Assembly (NCBI GenBank): GCA_002686945.1
Contig: NYYZ01000032.1
Location: forward strand, 55,406-119,405
Direction: 5' to 3'
Source: Planctomycetota bacterium
GTDB lineage: Bacteria; Planctomycetota; UBA1135; GCA-002686595
Length of the DNA stretch: 64,000 bases
Positions within the stretch are counted from its first letter, which is position 1, and each line of letters starts with the position of its first letter. The notes beneath the pieces were generated by a model, which was not told the DNA's origin, made no database searches, and worked only from the letters and a program-made list of their open reading frames with translations. Positions 1 through 8,932 of the stretch are shown in pieces. The translations under genes were made by a program, and so were the position numbers.

Positions 1-476
1 TCGGACACAGGGTCTTCACTCTCGACCTGTTCGGTCTCGGTATTCTCAGCCTTCTCTTGTTGTGCCTTGGGCGGCCTGGGCATTGACTTCACCAACTCAT
101 CCGCCAGCGCACCAAGACCACGGTCCAACGCTAACTGCACCTCTGGTTCAGGTCGGCGATAGGGCAGGTACTGATCTTCAAGCTCGAAACGATCGGTCAT
201 GCTCCGCACCGCATCAAGGGCAGCCTTGTCAGCGCCGTCCTTCTCCATGGCCTTGAGAACCGTCGTTCGACGACGATCGAGTTCCACTAATTCCTCGCGT
301 CGCTGACGCAGCCGACGGATATGGGCTTCGGTCAGACCGTGAGTCTGATCACGCCGAAAGCGTCCGACAAAGGGAACGGAAAGGCCGGCATCGAGCATGT
401 CGAAGACGGCGCGCACACAGTCGACCGAGGACTTCGCTTCGCGGGCGAGGGTCTCGAGAATCAGGGAATCTGTCAC
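1..476 (-). CDS. tex: Tex-family transcription accessory protein, N-terminal part (runs off the left edge)
   Basis: Reading the minus strand from a GTG at 476 gives an open frame that leaves the window. Its start, VTDSLILETLAREAKSS, is followed by a segment SVPFVGRFRRDQTHGL, which matches the family block TVPFIARYRKE..GGL of Tex N-terminal domains, and later by EDQYLPYRRPEPEV and a GLGALADELV segment, again typical of Tex (YLPYK..R..A...GLEPLAD). Tex proteins are cytoplasmic nucleic-acid-binding proteins with a YqgF-like nuclease fold, helix-hairpin-helix and a C-terminal S1 domain; those parts lie outside this window. An in-frame ATG at 584 would add 36 unconserved residues, so GTG 476 is preferred on family length. 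A charged linker (PKAQQEKAENTETEQ) near the left edge looks like an insertion relative to short Tex proteins. Confidence 0.68.
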   Translation of the reverse strand, partial: MTDSLILETLAREAKSSVDCVRAVFDMLDAGLSVPFVGRFRRDQTHGLTEAHIRRLRQRREELVELDRRRTTVLKAMEKDGADKAALDAVRSMTDRFELEDQYLPYRRPEPEVQLALDRGLGALADELVKSMPRPPKAQQEKAENTETEQVESEDPVS

Positions 477-830
477 GGCTCGAAGAGGGAGCTTGGTGGT
501 GGGAATGGCCAGGGCAGACGCCACAGGGGGTCGACGCCGCTGGACATGGGAAGAAGATTGAAGAACAAATCCTACCCCCTGCATGGAGGGGCGGGGGGGG
601 ATCGCAGGAATCAAGAGCCTCCGTCAGACAAGGCTTGGTGCCCAAAGCGGGCGAAAAGGACCTCTTGAGAACAGAAAGCCAGAGAACTTCAGCAACCGGG
701 CGCCCAAGTCGTCAGCGGTTGGGCGAGGCGCGCCCAGAATGGACCAAGGTCCGGAGCCTGCAGCGGATAGCAGAGAAAATCCCACAGGAAAGCCGCTGGA
801 AGAGCCCCACGAGTCCAGTCAAGCGGTGCC
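477..830. other. Intergenic stretch without a supported gene
   Basis: Lies between the stop of the DJ-1-like gene and the start of tex. It has a G-rich run near 589-600 and short open frames on both strands, but their translations are low-complexity (Arg, Pro, Ser) with no recognisable motif. Presumably the 5' region of tex; I saw no convincing promoter hexamers. Confidence 0.4.
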
Positions 831-1403
831 TCAGCCACGCATGGCCTGCACGAGAGCCTGACCAAAACGCATGCCAGACGACTCATCCTGAGCGGTCACC
901 AAGTGACCCGCCACCTCGACCTGGCGCGAGGTGAACTTGCCACCGGCTTTGCGCGCATCTTCCTGACAGATCCTGGCGCCGGTGACCCGACTGCCCTTGA
1001 CTACCCCCGCATTGGCAAGAGCACAAAGAGCATTGCCCCAGCTCGCGACCATTTTTTCGTCAGCGTGGGCGTCACGGATCAGGCGCGCAACACGCTCGTC
1101 CTGGACCAGAGGATTGGCCCCATCGCAACCGCAAATCACAATGCCTTGGTAGGTATCCATGGCCTCGCCTTCGATAGTGCCATCCACGACCACCTCGTCC
1201 TGTAATCGGCCCAGCGCGGCACCATCGGATCCCAAAGTGACCGCACGAGAACCGATGGCCTCGTTGTAAAGACTTGAACGTGCATAGCGCAGAATCTGGT
1301 CCCCGAAGTTCTCTTGCGGAACGATGAAAAGCACATTTTCTTCGTGGGTGTGAATCGAAAGACCGTCCGCGTCGAGTTTCGGTTCCGTTTCTTCGTTTCC
1401 CAT
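831..1403 (-). CDS. DJ-1/PfpI-like protein lacking the nucleophile cysteine
   Basis: 190 residues, the usual size of a single DJ-1/PfpI (class I amidotransferase-fold) domain. The fold signature is visible: an N-terminal strand VLFIVPQENFGDQIL (24-38), a central strand YQGIVICGCDGANPL (85-99), and the elbow region KMVASWGNALCALANAGVVKGSRVTG (118-142 region). In active members the elbow reads A-I-C-H-G; here the aligned residues are S-W-G-N, so the catalytic Cys is Gly123 and the following His is Asn124. The acid usually found in the first loop is also changed (Asp35). It may be a regulatory or scaffold relative rather than a hydrolase/glyoxalase/deglycase. Starts at ATG with AGGAAC 6 nt upstream. 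Downstream of the beta-propeller gene, same strand. Confidence 0.72.
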   Translation of the reverse strand: MGNEETEPKLDADGLSIHTHEENVLFIVPQENFGDQILRYARSSLYNEAIGSRAVTLGSDGAALGRLQDEVVVDGTIEGEAMDTYQGIVICGCDGANPLVQDERVARLIRDAHADEKMVASWGNALCALANAGVVKGSRVTGARICQEDARKAGGKFTSRQVEVAGHLVTAQDESSGMRFGQALVQAMRG

Positions 1404-1485
1404 GGTGTTCCTATTGTTGCGCTCGACTCGAAGGCGTCAAGCATGTCTGATGGGTTGGGGTGGTGAACCTCTGAAAAAGAAGGCC

Positions 1486-2526
1486 TCAGGCCAAGAACTC
1501 AAAAACCGAAAGCCGTCCCTCTTCGGCCAACAGGCCCGCCCCATCTGCCACGTTCCAATCCACTCGCTCATCCAGACCGGGAACTGTCCAAACCCCGAGA
1601 GGTCGGCCCGTGAGGGCATCAAGGGCGTTGAGCTGGTTGCCCCGCTCCAAGTACAACTTGCCCGAGTCAGCGGAAATCGAAGCCTCGGGAAACTCGTCGT
1701 GATCCTTGGTTTCAAGTACCTCAATCCACTCGGGCGCGCTCATAGAACTGCCTGTGGCAGGCATGGCGATCAGGGAAAGCGTATCCCGGATGCCTCCGGA
1801 GGGATGCAAGGCAACCGAGCGCATCAGGTCCGAGGCCGCTTCGCCCTCCAAGACCTCATCGAGGCTCTCGGTCAAGAGCACGGCCACCGTACCGGTGGCC
1901 ACCAGGCCATGGATCACTGGCAAGAGGGGTGGAATCATGACCTCCAAGAAGTTGCCGCTCTTGCTGTCGATGGCCAAGAGGCCCTGGCCCCCTGCTCGGG
2001 TGGAGAAGACCACCAGCACCCGATCGTCCAATGGCATGCACTGGTGATAGCGCTCTCCTTCGCGGCTGTAGCTCCAGGCCTCTACAAGACCATTGGTGTC
2101 CATACTGAAAATGCGGCCGGCAGAACAACAGTACACGGACTCGTTGTCAAAGCTGGCCTGATCAAAAACCGGAATCGTGGCCACATCAAGAATCTCGCCA
2201 CTCTCGACCGACATGCGCACGACGCGATGTCCATGGGCCGTGGGCCCCAGCACGAGCACATGGCTGCGCGCTCCGAAACCCACTGCGAATCCCCTGCCAT
2301 AGCCAACCTCGCAAGGGACCATCCAGCATTGCTCGCCGGTGGCGCGGTCCATCGCGCCCAGCTTGCCAGGGATCACATCATCCGGCCACTTGCCGCCAGG
2401 AGGGGCATCATAGCCGTGGACCAGAATCGGTCCCTGGGAAGAGATTCCGATTCCATCAACGATGGTCGCCAGCTCGCGACTCCATCTTCTCTTGGCTGTA
2501 CTGGGCATCTGTTGCAAGGATAGCAT
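1486..2526 (-). CDS. PQQ-like/WD-type beta-propeller protein
   Basis: About 346 residues with recurring blade-like segments: ILVHGYD, GKLGAMDRATGEQCW, GHRVVRMSVESGEIL, GRIFSMDTNGLVEAW, GLLAIDSKSGN, GKLYLERGNQLNALDALTGRPLGVW. The repeated pattern of hydrophobic strand, Asp, small residue, Thr/Ser-Gly is that of PQQ-type propellers (BamB-like). No signal peptide is obvious with the chosen start, so it may be cytoplasmic. Start options are ATG 2526, ATG 2547 and GTG 2565; 2526 gives a compact N terminus just before the first blade. It begins about 70 nt after the fusA stop on the same strand and may be co-transcribed. Specific ligand or partner unknown. Confidence 0.6.
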   Translation of the reverse strand: MLSLQQMPSTAKRRWSRELATIVDGIGISSQGPILVHGYDAPPGGKWPDDVIPGKLGAMDRATGEQCWMVPCEVGYGRGFAVGFGARSHVLVLGPTAHGHRVVRMSVESGEILDVATIPVFDQASFDNESVYCCSAGRIFSMDTNGLVEAWSYSREGERYHQCMPLDDRVLVVFSTRAGGQGLLAIDSKSGNFLEVMIPPLLPVIHGLVATGTVAVLLTESLDEVLEGEAASDLMRSVALHPSGGIRDTLSLIAMPATGSSMSAPEWIEVLETKDHDEFPEASISADSGKLYLERGNQLNALDALTGRPLGVWTVPGLDERVDWNVADGAGLLAEEGRLSVFEFLA

Positions 2527-2597
2527 CCCGCCCCAGCAAGTTCTCATGCCAAAACATGAGGGCACCCTGAGACGGTCGATTGAGTGAGTGCTGCCAG

Positions 2598-4700
2598 CTA
2601 CTCTCCCAGAATCTTCTTGGCGATCCCCACAGGCACATCCCGGTACTCGAGGAACTCCATTGAATACTGGCCACGGCCCTGGGTGGCACCCCGCAGGGCC
2701 GAGGAATAGGCAAACATCTCAGCGATGGGCACAGCGCCGTGCACCATGCGCAAGTCGGCCTGGCTGTCTACCTCGGAGATCTCGCCCCGGCGGGAGTTCA
2801 AGTCCCCCACAACCGAACCGAGGAACTCCTCGGGCACGGTCACCTGGACCTTCATATAGGGCTCAAGCAGCACCGTGTTGTTGGCGGACGCCTGACGATA
2901 GGCCAGAACGCCTGCAGCTTCGAAGGACTTCTCGCTGGAGTCCACATCGTGGGCCTTGCCATCAACCAAGGTGGCACGGGTATTGACAAAGGGGATGCCG
3001 CTGCGTCCACCGCCATCGTGATAGTTGGCCAGGCCTGCACCCACCGCGGGGATGTACTCCCGAGGAACCGCGCCGCCCTTGATGGCGTCAACAAACTCAA
3101 AGCCATCGACCTCCGCATCATGCTCAATCTTCAACACGGCCACCGCGTAGGCGCCAGAGCCGCCAGACTGACGGATGTAGCGGGCCTCTGTTTCAACGCT
3201 CTTCTTGATTCGCTGCTTGAAGGCTACCTTGGGAGCACCCGTACGCACTCCGCAATTGTGGTCGTTACGGATTCGATTGATGATCACTTCCAGGTGCAAC
3301 TCACCCATGCCAGAGATCACCAGCTCTCCGGTTTCCTCAACGGTTTGTGCCCGGAAAGAAGGGTCCTCACGCATGGTGCGCCCGAGGATTTCTGAGAGCT
3401 TGTCCCTGTCCGGATTCTTCTCCGGCTCAATGGACATGGAGATCACCGGCTCGGGGAAGGTCATCTTGGCCAGGGCAATGGGGTTATCTTCGTCGCACAA
3501 GGTGTCACCGGTGATGGTGTTCTTGAGACCCACCACTGCAGCGATGTCACCAGCGGGCACGGACTCAAGCGCCTCCTGCTTCTCAGCATTCATGCGCACG
3601 ATACGGCCTATGCGCTCTGTCTTGCCCGTGCGCGGATTCAACAAGCGCGTGCCTTTCTGCATGACGCCTGAGTAGACCCGCACAAAGGTCAGGTCACCTG
3701 TAGGCTGGGCGATTGTCTTGAAAGCCATCATCGATACGGGCTCGCTCGGGTCCGAATTGCGGCTGATCACATCGTTCTTGTGAGGCAGAGTGCCCTGCAC
3801 CGGGGGAATTTCCACCGGGGCTGGCAGATAGTCGATCACTGCATCCAATACGAAACGTACGCCCTTGTTCTTGAGGGCAGATCCCGACAGAACGGGGCAA
3901 GCCTGCAGGTTCAGGGTCGCCGCGCGCAGGGCACGCATGAGCATGGCCTCGGGGACGTCCTGGTCCTCAAGGAAGAGGTCCAGCAGCTCATCATCGCTCT
4001 CGGCGGCAACCTCAACCATATCATGACGCGCCCGGTCCGCTGCTTCTTGGTGCTCGGCGGGAATCGGGCCCTCCATGTATTCGCGCCCGTTTGTGTCCTC
4101 CACGAACTTGATGTACACCATGCGCACGAGATCTACGAAGCCCTCGTACTCCTTCTCAGTGCCAATAGGCAACTGGATGGGAACCGGGCGCGCCCCCAGG
4201 CGATCGCGGATTGTGCCCACGGCGAATTCAAAGTTCGCGCCGATCTTGTCCATCTTGTTGATGAAACAGATGCGCGGCACCTTGTAACGATCGGCCTGAC
4301 GCCAAACGGTCTCCGACTGGGCCTCGACACCGTTCTTGGCGTCAAAAACAGCGACCGCGCCATCAAGTACGCGCAGGGAACGCTCGACCTCGATGGTGAA
4401 GTCCACGTGACCAGGGGTGTCAATGATGTTGACCGAATGCCCAAGCCACTCGCAGGAGGTTGCGGCAGACTGAATAGTAATACCCCGCTTTTGTTCCTCT
4501 TCCAGATAATCCATGGTCGCGGCGCCATCGTGGACTTCGCCGGTCTTGTGAATCTTCTGGGTCAGGAAGAGCACCCGTTCAGTGACGGTGGTCTTGCCTG
4601 CGTCGATGTGCGCCATGATCCCGATGTTGCGGTGATGCTCGGGGCCTCTGGTCTTGATCTTGGTAACGCGGGGGGACTCGCTCTTGAGGGTGGCGGTCAT
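2598..4700 (-). CDS. fusA: Elongation factor G
   Basis: 700 residues, normal EF-G length. Ribosomal translocase GTPase. G1 loop AHIDAGKTT (30-38), switch region with EQKRGITI (69-76), G3 DTPGH (94-98), G4 NKMD (148-151); domain II follows ([21 protein letters not shown] region), then domain III ([27 protein letters not shown] region), domain IV (KVAFKQRI onward with the SGGSGAYA segment) and domain V ending [15 protein letters not shown]. The C-terminal [12 protein letters not shown] is characteristic. Starts with ATG 4700. Unlike the common rpsL-rpsG-fusA-tuf arrangement, no ribosomal protein genes are adjacent, so this may be a paralogue; the class (EF-G I, spdEFG or EF-G II) cannot be settled by eye. 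Confidence 0.95.
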   Translation of the reverse strand: MTATLKSESPRVTKIKTRGPEHHRNIGIMAHIDAGKTTVTERVLFLTQKIHKTGEVHDGAATMDYLEEEQKRGITIQSAATSCEWLGHSVNIIDTPGHVDFTIEVERSLRVLDGAVAVFDAKNGVEAQSETVWRQADRYKVPRICFINKMDKIGANFEFAVGTIRDRLGARPVPIQLPIGTEKEYEGFVDLVRMVYIKFVEDTNGREYMEGPIPAEHQEAADRARHDMVEVAAESDDELLDLFLEDQDVPEAMLMRALRAATLNLQACPVLSGSALKNKGVRFVLDAVIDYLPAPVEIPPVQGTLPHKNDVISRNSDPSEPVSMMAFKTIAQPTGDLTFVRVYSGVMQKGTRLLNPRTGKTERIGRIVRMNAEKQEALESVPAGDIAAVVGLKNTITGDTLCDEDNPIALAKMTFPEPVISMSIEPEKNPDRDKLSEILGRTMREDPSFRAQTVEETGELVISGMGELHLEVIINRIRNDHNCGVRTGAPKVAFKQRIKKSVETEARYIRQSGGSGAYAVAVLKIEHDAEVDGFEFVDAIKGGAVPREYIPAVGAGLANYHDGGGRSGIPFVNTRATLVDGKAHDVDSSEKSFEAAGVLAYRQASANNTVLLEPYMKVQVTVPEEFLGSVVGDLNSRRGEISEVDSQADLRMVHGAVPIAEMFAYSSALRGATQGRGQYSMEFLEYRDVPVGIAKKILGE

Positions 4701-4812
4701 GGCTGGCTCTGCCTCACTTCGGGCAGCGTCGGGATGGGGAACAAATGCAGGTTCAACCCTCTGGGGAGCAGAACCGGCGGAAATCAGGCCAATGCCTGGT
4801 ACCTACAGGGGC

Positions 4813-4841
4813 ATCAAATGCTTTCCCCACGGTATTTTCAA
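4813..4841 (-). promoter_or_regulatory. Candidate promoter of fusA
   Basis: On the minus strand TTGAAA (4841-4836) is followed after 17 nt by TTTGAT (4818-4813), in the most AT-rich part of the 4701-4915 spacer. It would give a 5' leader of about 105 nt before the fusA ATG. Weak match to the -10 consensus, so tentative. Confidence 0.3.
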
Positions 4842-4877
4842 GCCAACCAGAATAGGAGCATCGCGATCCCCGTCAAC

Positions 4878-4907
4878 CCCCGAGGTGCATGATTCCCGTT
4901 CTCGGGG
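4878..4907 (-). terminator. Hairpin after the M23-like gene
   Basis: Seven-base perfect stem CCCCGAG/CTCGGGG with a 16-nt loop, just downstream of the M23-like gene stop (4916) on the minus strand and upstream of the fusA promoter region. No U tract follows, so it is only a possible terminator. Confidence 0.3.
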
Positions 4908-4915
4908 CTCCGAAG

Positions 4916-5956
4916 TCACTCCACTGGTCGAATCACAGGCCCACGGGGGCTTCCATTCCAATCCACCCCACCCTGGGGCATGCCAGGACCTTTTCGGCGG
5001 CCCCCCTGGTTCCAGGCCTCCAACTGCCAGGGAATTCCCTCCGCCAGATCAGGGTCCGGGGAACTGGCCATGAAAATGGCCAGATGAGGCTCAGCGGTTG
5101 GTCTACGGGCTGCGGAAGCCCCGACGGAGGCCAGGGGGTCCCCTGCCGCGATGCGATCCCCCATCTCGGGCAGCACCGAATCACGCTTGAGGCCTGACAA
5201 CCAGAAGTACTCCCCAGCGGCCACCCTGATGACCACATAGTTGCCCAGAATTGGAGCCCGGCGTTCAAAGTCATCCGGCAGGGACTCGAGCAATCCAGCA
5301 ATGATTCCGTCCACAGGGGACAGAACCGGCAAACCAAAGCCCAAATGGTCTTGGGGAGCAGCAGGTCGGCCGGGATCGGTGCCGGGCAGGAGCATCGAAC
5401 CCGCTTCCTCGCGCACCAGTACCAGGCCAAAACGCCGTGCAGGTTCAAGCACCAGCGGATTGTTCTCAACTCCCTCACCAGCCCAACGCACCCGCCAGGA
5501 ACCCTGCAGCGGAAACCGAACACTCGCGTGACTCGGAGCGCGCTCACGCGGAGCGGGATAGGGCACAGGAAAGGGTGCCAGCCCGATGGTCCCCGCCAAT
5601 GCCACCAGGGGCCAAAGGCGCTTGTGCTGGATCACCGGCTTACGCCGCAACACAGTAACCAGAGCCCAGACGGCCACGCCCAGAGCTATTGGTACCAAGA
5701 AAAACCGCCCTTGTGAATACAGCCAGATCGGCAGTGCACCGCCGGGACGGAAGGCAAGAACTCCCCAAACCGCCAAAGTCAGAGCCAGCAGCACAAAGGA
5801 GATCAGGCCCCAGGATTCAAGGGACTGATCCCCACCAAACAGCAGGCTGCGTAAAGCCGGAGCTGACGGCTTGGGAGAAGCGCTGGTTTTGGTCCTGCCT
5901 TTCTTGCGGTCTCTTTGGGCCTTGGCCTTGGCCTTGGCCTTGGCCTTGGAACTCAT
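4916..5956 (-). CDS. Membrane protein with degenerate M23/LytM-like domain
   Basis: 346 residues. N terminus is a Lys/Ala/Arg-rich basic stretch, then three or four hydrophobic segments (about 48-70, 82-103, 112-130), then a soluble domain. The segment PVLSPVDGIIAGLLESLPDD, GNYVVIRVAAGEYFWLSGLK, GDRIAAGDPLASVG and PHLAIFM (about 210-305) follows the order of LytM/M23 peptidases (P..GtV...., GN.V.I.H..G.y.Y.HL, G..V..Gq.IG..G, PHLHFE). The metal-binding histidines of the family are replaced: the H..H at the Y.HL motif becomes FWLSGL, and PHLH becomes PHLA, leaving one His. It is therefore probably a carbohydrate- or peptidoglycan-binding relative, not an active peptidase. Its ATG overlaps the HMG-CoA reductase stop (ATGA, 5953-5956), implying coupled translation. 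Confidence 0.6.
   Translation of the reverse strand: MSSKAKAKAKAKAQRDRKKGRTKTSASPKPSAPALRSLLFGGDQSLESWGLISFVLLALTLAVWGVLAFRPGGALPIWLYSQGRFFLVPIALGVAVWALVTVLRRKPVIQHKRLWPLVALAGTIGLAPFPVPYPAPRERAPSHASVRFPLQGSWRVRWAGEGVENNPLVLEPARRFGLVLVREEAGSMLLPGTDPGRPAAPQDHLGFGLPVLSPVDGIIAGLLESLPDDFERRAPILGNYVVIRVAAGEYFWLSGLKRDSVLPEMGDRIAAGDPLASVGASAARRPTAEPHLAIFMASSPDPDLAEGIPWQLEAWNQGGRRKGPGMPQGGVDWNGSPRGPVIRPVE
5918..5947. repeat. Hexanucleotide tandem repeat (GGCCTT)5
   Basis: Five perfect copies of GGCCTT on the plus strand; on the minus strand they encode (Lys-Ala)5 at the very start of the M23-like protein. Copy-number change would add or remove two residues each time without a frameshift. Confidence 0.85.
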
Positions 5957-7158
5957 ACCGAACTCGATCCCGCGGGTCGATTGCGCCCAAGCTGCTCGTG
6001 AGCAGCGATGAATTCATGGGAACAAAAAGCCGCCAAGAGAGAAATGTCCCCTGCCAGGACGGTGGCCCCCAGAATCTCCGCAAAGGGCCGTGCACCCCCG
6101 TCTCCGCTGCACCCGAGCAACTCCAAGCACTCCAAGGCCGTGCCCTTTTGACTGCCACCGCCCACGGTGCCCAGAATCAGGGAGGGCATGCTGACCGAGG
6201 CGTAGAGATCTCCTTCGCTGGTCAAATCAAGGTCCAGCTGACCGGTGGCACTCTCTGTCAGATAAGCCATGTCCTGGCCGCAGGCCAACATGACCCCCGC
6301 CAGACCGTTGGCCGCCTGTACCAACCAGTTCTGGGTTCCCAGTTGGGCAAAACCCACCGCGTAGCTGCGTGCAATACGCACCAATTGTTCGGGCGTAGTG
6401 CGCGCTGCTTCCAGTAGCACATCACGAGGGACCACCCCCTCGGCGATCACCGACCGGCCGCGGCCTTCCTGTTGGGCCCGAGCGTTGGCGCGTTTCTCCA
6501 CATCCTGGCCATGCACAAATCGCTCCAAGGCCGAGGTCATGCTGGCCAGATCCGCGCTGATGCGTTCCGTGGCCTCAGCAGCCATGTTGATACCGATGGC
6601 GTCACCCGTTTCAAACACGAGCCGCAGGATCAACCGTCGGCCGAGCAGTTCCGGTTCCACTCGCAACAAGGCACCGTGACTCGTGTGCTCCTGAGCCAAG
6701 ACCTTGTAGCGCTCTGTCTCCTTGAGGGCCACTTCCCGGGCAGCGCTGGCCGCCGCCAGGTTCTGGTAGGTCAGCATGGGGTGTTGCGAGAGCCCTTCCG
6801 CCACTACTCGCGCACTGGTCACCCCCCCCGCGTTGAGCAGCCGCATGCCCCGGGAATAGCTCGCCACCAAGGCACCCTCATTGGTCGCAAAAGGGACATA
6901 GACCTCGCGCCGGCCGGTCTCCCCGTCCAGCACCAAGGGCCCGGCGATGCCCACGGGCACCTGGGCATAGCCAATCAGGTTTTCTACGTTGCCCTGGGCC
7001 GATTCCAGAGGCACGGGGGCTCCCCCCAGGTGAACCAATTCGGCCTTGGCCACGCCCTCGCACAGGGCTCGCCGCCGTTCGACGATTTCGGCGTTGAAGT
7101 CATTAGGACGCTCGCGCGGAATGCGGGGCAACCCCGCGGCAGATGATTGGCCAGCCAT
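5953..7158 (-). CDS. Hydroxymethylglutaryl-CoA reductase, class I type
   Basis: 401 residues. Reduces HMG-CoA to mevalonate with NAD(P)H. All blocks are visible: ENLIGYAQVPVGIAGPL (substrate-binding, 60-76), FATNEGALVAS with catalytic Glu94, GDAIGINMAAEATERI (185-200), Lys222 in EKRANAR, GQDMAY with Asp296, LGTVGGGSQKGTA (329-341) and the C-terminal His387 in AAHEQLGRN. The Glu-Lys-Asp-His tetrad is complete. The ENLIGY block and length fit the class I (archaeal/eukaryotic) branch better than the bacterial class II. ATG 7158 is chosen because a longer frame would run into the divergent SPFH gene, and because TACCCT lies 7 nt before it. Forms an ATGA-coupled pair with the M23-like gene. No other mevalonate gene is in the window. 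Confidence 0.9.
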   Translation of the reverse strand: MAGQSSAAGLPRIPRERPNDFNAEIVERRRALCEGVAKAELVHLGGAPVPLESAQGNVENLIGYAQVPVGIAGPLVLDGETGRREVYVPFATNEGALVASYSRGMRLLNAGGVTSARVVAEGLSQHPMLTYQNLAAASAAREVALKETERYKVLAQEHTSHGALLRVEPELLGRRLILRLVFETGDAIGINMAAEATERISADLASMTSALERFVHGQDVEKRANARAQQEGRGRSVIAEGVVPRDVLLEAARTTPEQLVRIARSYAVGFAQLGTQNWLVQAANGLAGVMLACGQDMAYLTESATGQLDLDLTSEGDLYASVSMPSLILGTVGGGSQKGTALECLELLGCSGDGGARPFAEILGATVLAGDISLLAAFCSHEFIAAHEQLGRNRPAGSSSV

Positions 7159-7165
7159 GGGACCA

Positions 7166-7171
7166 AGGGTA
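7166..7171 (-). promoter_or_regulatory. -10-like TACCCT, 7 nt before the HMG-CoA reductase ATG
   Basis: Minus-strand TACCCT (7171-7166) fits TANNNT; a transcript starting at the usual distance would be nearly leaderless. No good -35 element seen. Confidence 0.35.
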
Positions 7172-7223
7172 ACGATCCGATGGCGCTGGGGGAACCGCTG
7201 GGAACAGATGGGGCCGCTTGGGA

Positions 7224-7229
7224 TAGACT
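7224..7229 (+). promoter_or_regulatory. -10-like TAGACT upstream of the SPFH pair
   Basis: TAGACT in the divergent spacer between HMG-CoA reductase and the first SPFH gene, 86 nt before ATG 7316. The same hexamer precedes the SEC-C gene at 19648. Confidence 0.3.
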
Positions 7230-7315
7230 GGGCCCCACCTGCGCCAGGCGCGGGATGATCCAAGAATTTTGTCAGGCCCTCCTTGCGGCCCGAGCACACC
7301 CCAGCAGCAAACCCC

Positions 7316-8095
7316 ATGTCCCTCGACATTTTTGGCGCCCTGACCGGCCTCTTCGTAATCGTCTATGACGGCCAGCACGCTCTCCGTTTCACTTTGGGCC
7401 GCGCCCAAGCAGTGGTCGGCCCCGGCATCCACTTCAAGGTCCCGCTCTTGCAGGTCTTCAAAGTAGAAGAGACCAAACACACCACTCTCGACCTGGAACC
7501 CCAAGTCATTCAGTTGGACGACAACCTGATCTACGAGGTGGATTGCAAGGTGCTCTATCAGGTGGTGAACCTGCGCAAGGCGATCATCGAGGTGGACGAT
7601 CTGGTGACAGGCTTGCAGAACAGGGTGGTGATGGCGGTGCAGCGCGTGATCTCGCGCCGGAACCGCCACACGGTCACCGATGTAGACGGAATGTGCAAAC
7701 AGATCCAGGGCGAGTTGAAGGGTATGGAGGATCAGTGGGGCGTGCGCATCTTGGAACTGGGCTTCTCGAACATCTCGCCCTCCCCCACCACCCTTGAAAT
7801 CACCCAGCTGGAAATGCTGGCCCGAGAAAAGCAGACACTCTTTGGCAGCCTGCGCTCGGATGGACTCTCCGAAGAATCCGCAGTGGCCCTGATCGCCGGC
7901 GCGGTAATCAGCGTACACCCGGACGAGCACCTGCCCCCCAATCGAGCAGGCGGCCCAGGGGAAGATCTCTTGGTAGAAAATCTCGAAGCGGAGTTGGAAG
8001 AGGACGAAGCCGACCGAGCCCACCGACAAGCCCAGCGCAAACTGCAGGACGAGAACCCGCAAGACCCGGAAGGCCAAGAACCAGATGAGATGTAG
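7316..8095 (+). CDS. SPFH (stomatin/prohibitin) domain protein, copy 1
   Basis: 259 residues. Short hydrophobic N terminus (MSLDIFGALTGLFVIV), then a band-7/SPFH domain: DGQHALRFTLGRAQAVVGPGIHF, LDLEPQVIQLDDNLIYEVDC, VLYQVVNLRKAIIEVDDL, VQRVISRRNRHTV and WGVRILELGFSNISPSP. The C terminus (from about 200) is acidic, Glu/Asp/Gln-rich and likely disordered. SPFH proteins form membrane-associated oligomers that organise lipid domains or protease complexes. Starts at ATG 7316. Followed 27 nt later by a paralogue. No NfeD-like partner is present. The neighbourhood with HMG-CoA reductase (isoprenoid supply) is suggestive only. Confidence 0.82.
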   Translation: MSLDIFGALTGLFVIVYDGQHALRFTLGRAQAVVGPGIHFKVPLLQVFKVEETKHTTLDLEPQVIQLDDNLIYEVDCKVLYQVVNLRKAIIEVDDLVTGLQNRVVMAVQRVISRRNRHTVTDVDGMCKQIQGELKGMEDQWGVRILELGFSNISPSPTTLEITQLEMLAREKQTLFGSLRSDGLSEESAVALIAGAVISVHPDEHLPPNRAGGPGEDLLVENLEAELEEDEADRAHRQAQRKLQDENPQDPEGQEPDEM

Positions 8096-8122
8096 TCCCC
8101 GTGGCTTCAGGCGCCAGGCGCG

Positions 8123-8932
8123 ATGATCAGAGACCTATTGCTGGAACTTGGCGACGACCTGGTCGTCATCCTGTTGGTATCCCTGTCGGCCATCGTGCGC
8201 GCCATGTTCCGCACGATCGACTCAGGCCATGAAGGGCTGCGCTTTACCTTCGGCCGGGCCAGCAACCGCTTGGGACCGGGGCTACATTTCTTTGTACCCT
8301 TCGTTCAAACCATGCGCATGCTGCCCTCACGGGCACGAACCCTGGACCTGCCAGCTCAGCGGGTGAACACCCAGGAAGGGCTTGTCTATCAGGCCGATGC
8401 CAACATGGTCTACCGGGTAATCGACATCAGAAAAGCCCTGATCGAAGTGGACCAACTCGAGAAGGCCATGCTGCAGATGCTTGGTCTTTCGGTCCAAGAT
8501 GTCCTACGAGTAGCCAGACGCGATCAGATCCGTGACACGGACCGCCTGAACCAGGAACTGCACGAATCCCTGCAAGAACGGCTCTCCCAATGGGGAGTGC
8601 AAGTGGAACACGCGGGCTTCCCCTCCATCGCACCCAGCGCACAGAGCATCCGAATCACACAATTGGATGAGGTCACCCGGGAACGCCAAGGCGCCCTCGC
8701 CCAACTCACAAGCATCACCGGTAGCCCCAGCCTGGCCACAGCCTTGGTTGGCACCAGGCAAATGCCAGTGCGCCGCACCCGCGCCCTGCAACGCATGGCC
8801 TTCGCCCGTCGACGGGTCAACCGCATCCGCAAGGTGCTACGCAAGCGAGGCTGGTCCCCAGCACAGGTTCGCCGCGCGGAATGGCACCTGCGCTCGCGCC
8901 TGCCGATCAAGCAGAAGCAGCGACTGCGCTAG
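8123..8932 (+). CDS. SPFH domain protein, copy 2
   Basis: 269 residues, clearly paralogous to the preceding gene: SGHEGLRFTFGRASNRLGP, LHFFVPF, VNTQEGLVYQADANMVYRVI, DIRKALIEVDQLEKAM, WGVQVEHAGFPSIAPS and IRITQLDEVTRERQ align in the same order. It differs in having a real N-terminal membrane segment (VVILLVSLSAIVRAMF, about 13-28) and a strongly basic C terminus (residues 205-269, Arg/Lys-rich), opposite in charge to the acidic tail of copy 1, which fits a hetero-oligomer of the two. Its TAG stop is read from the same CTAG (8929-8932) that supplies the stop of the convergent gene. Confidence 0.82.
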   Translation: MIRDLLLELGDDLVVILLVSLSAIVRAMFRTIDSGHEGLRFTFGRASNRLGPGLHFFVPFVQTMRMLPSRARTLDLPAQRVNTQEGLVYQADANMVYRVIDIRKALIEVDQLEKAMLQMLGLSVQDVLRVARRDQIRDTDRLNQELHESLQERLSQWGVQVEHAGFPSIAPSAQSIRITQLDEVTRERQGALAQLTSITGSPSLATALVGTRQMPVRRTRALQRMAFARRRVNRIRKVLRKRGWSPAQVRRAEWHLRSRLPIKQKQRLR

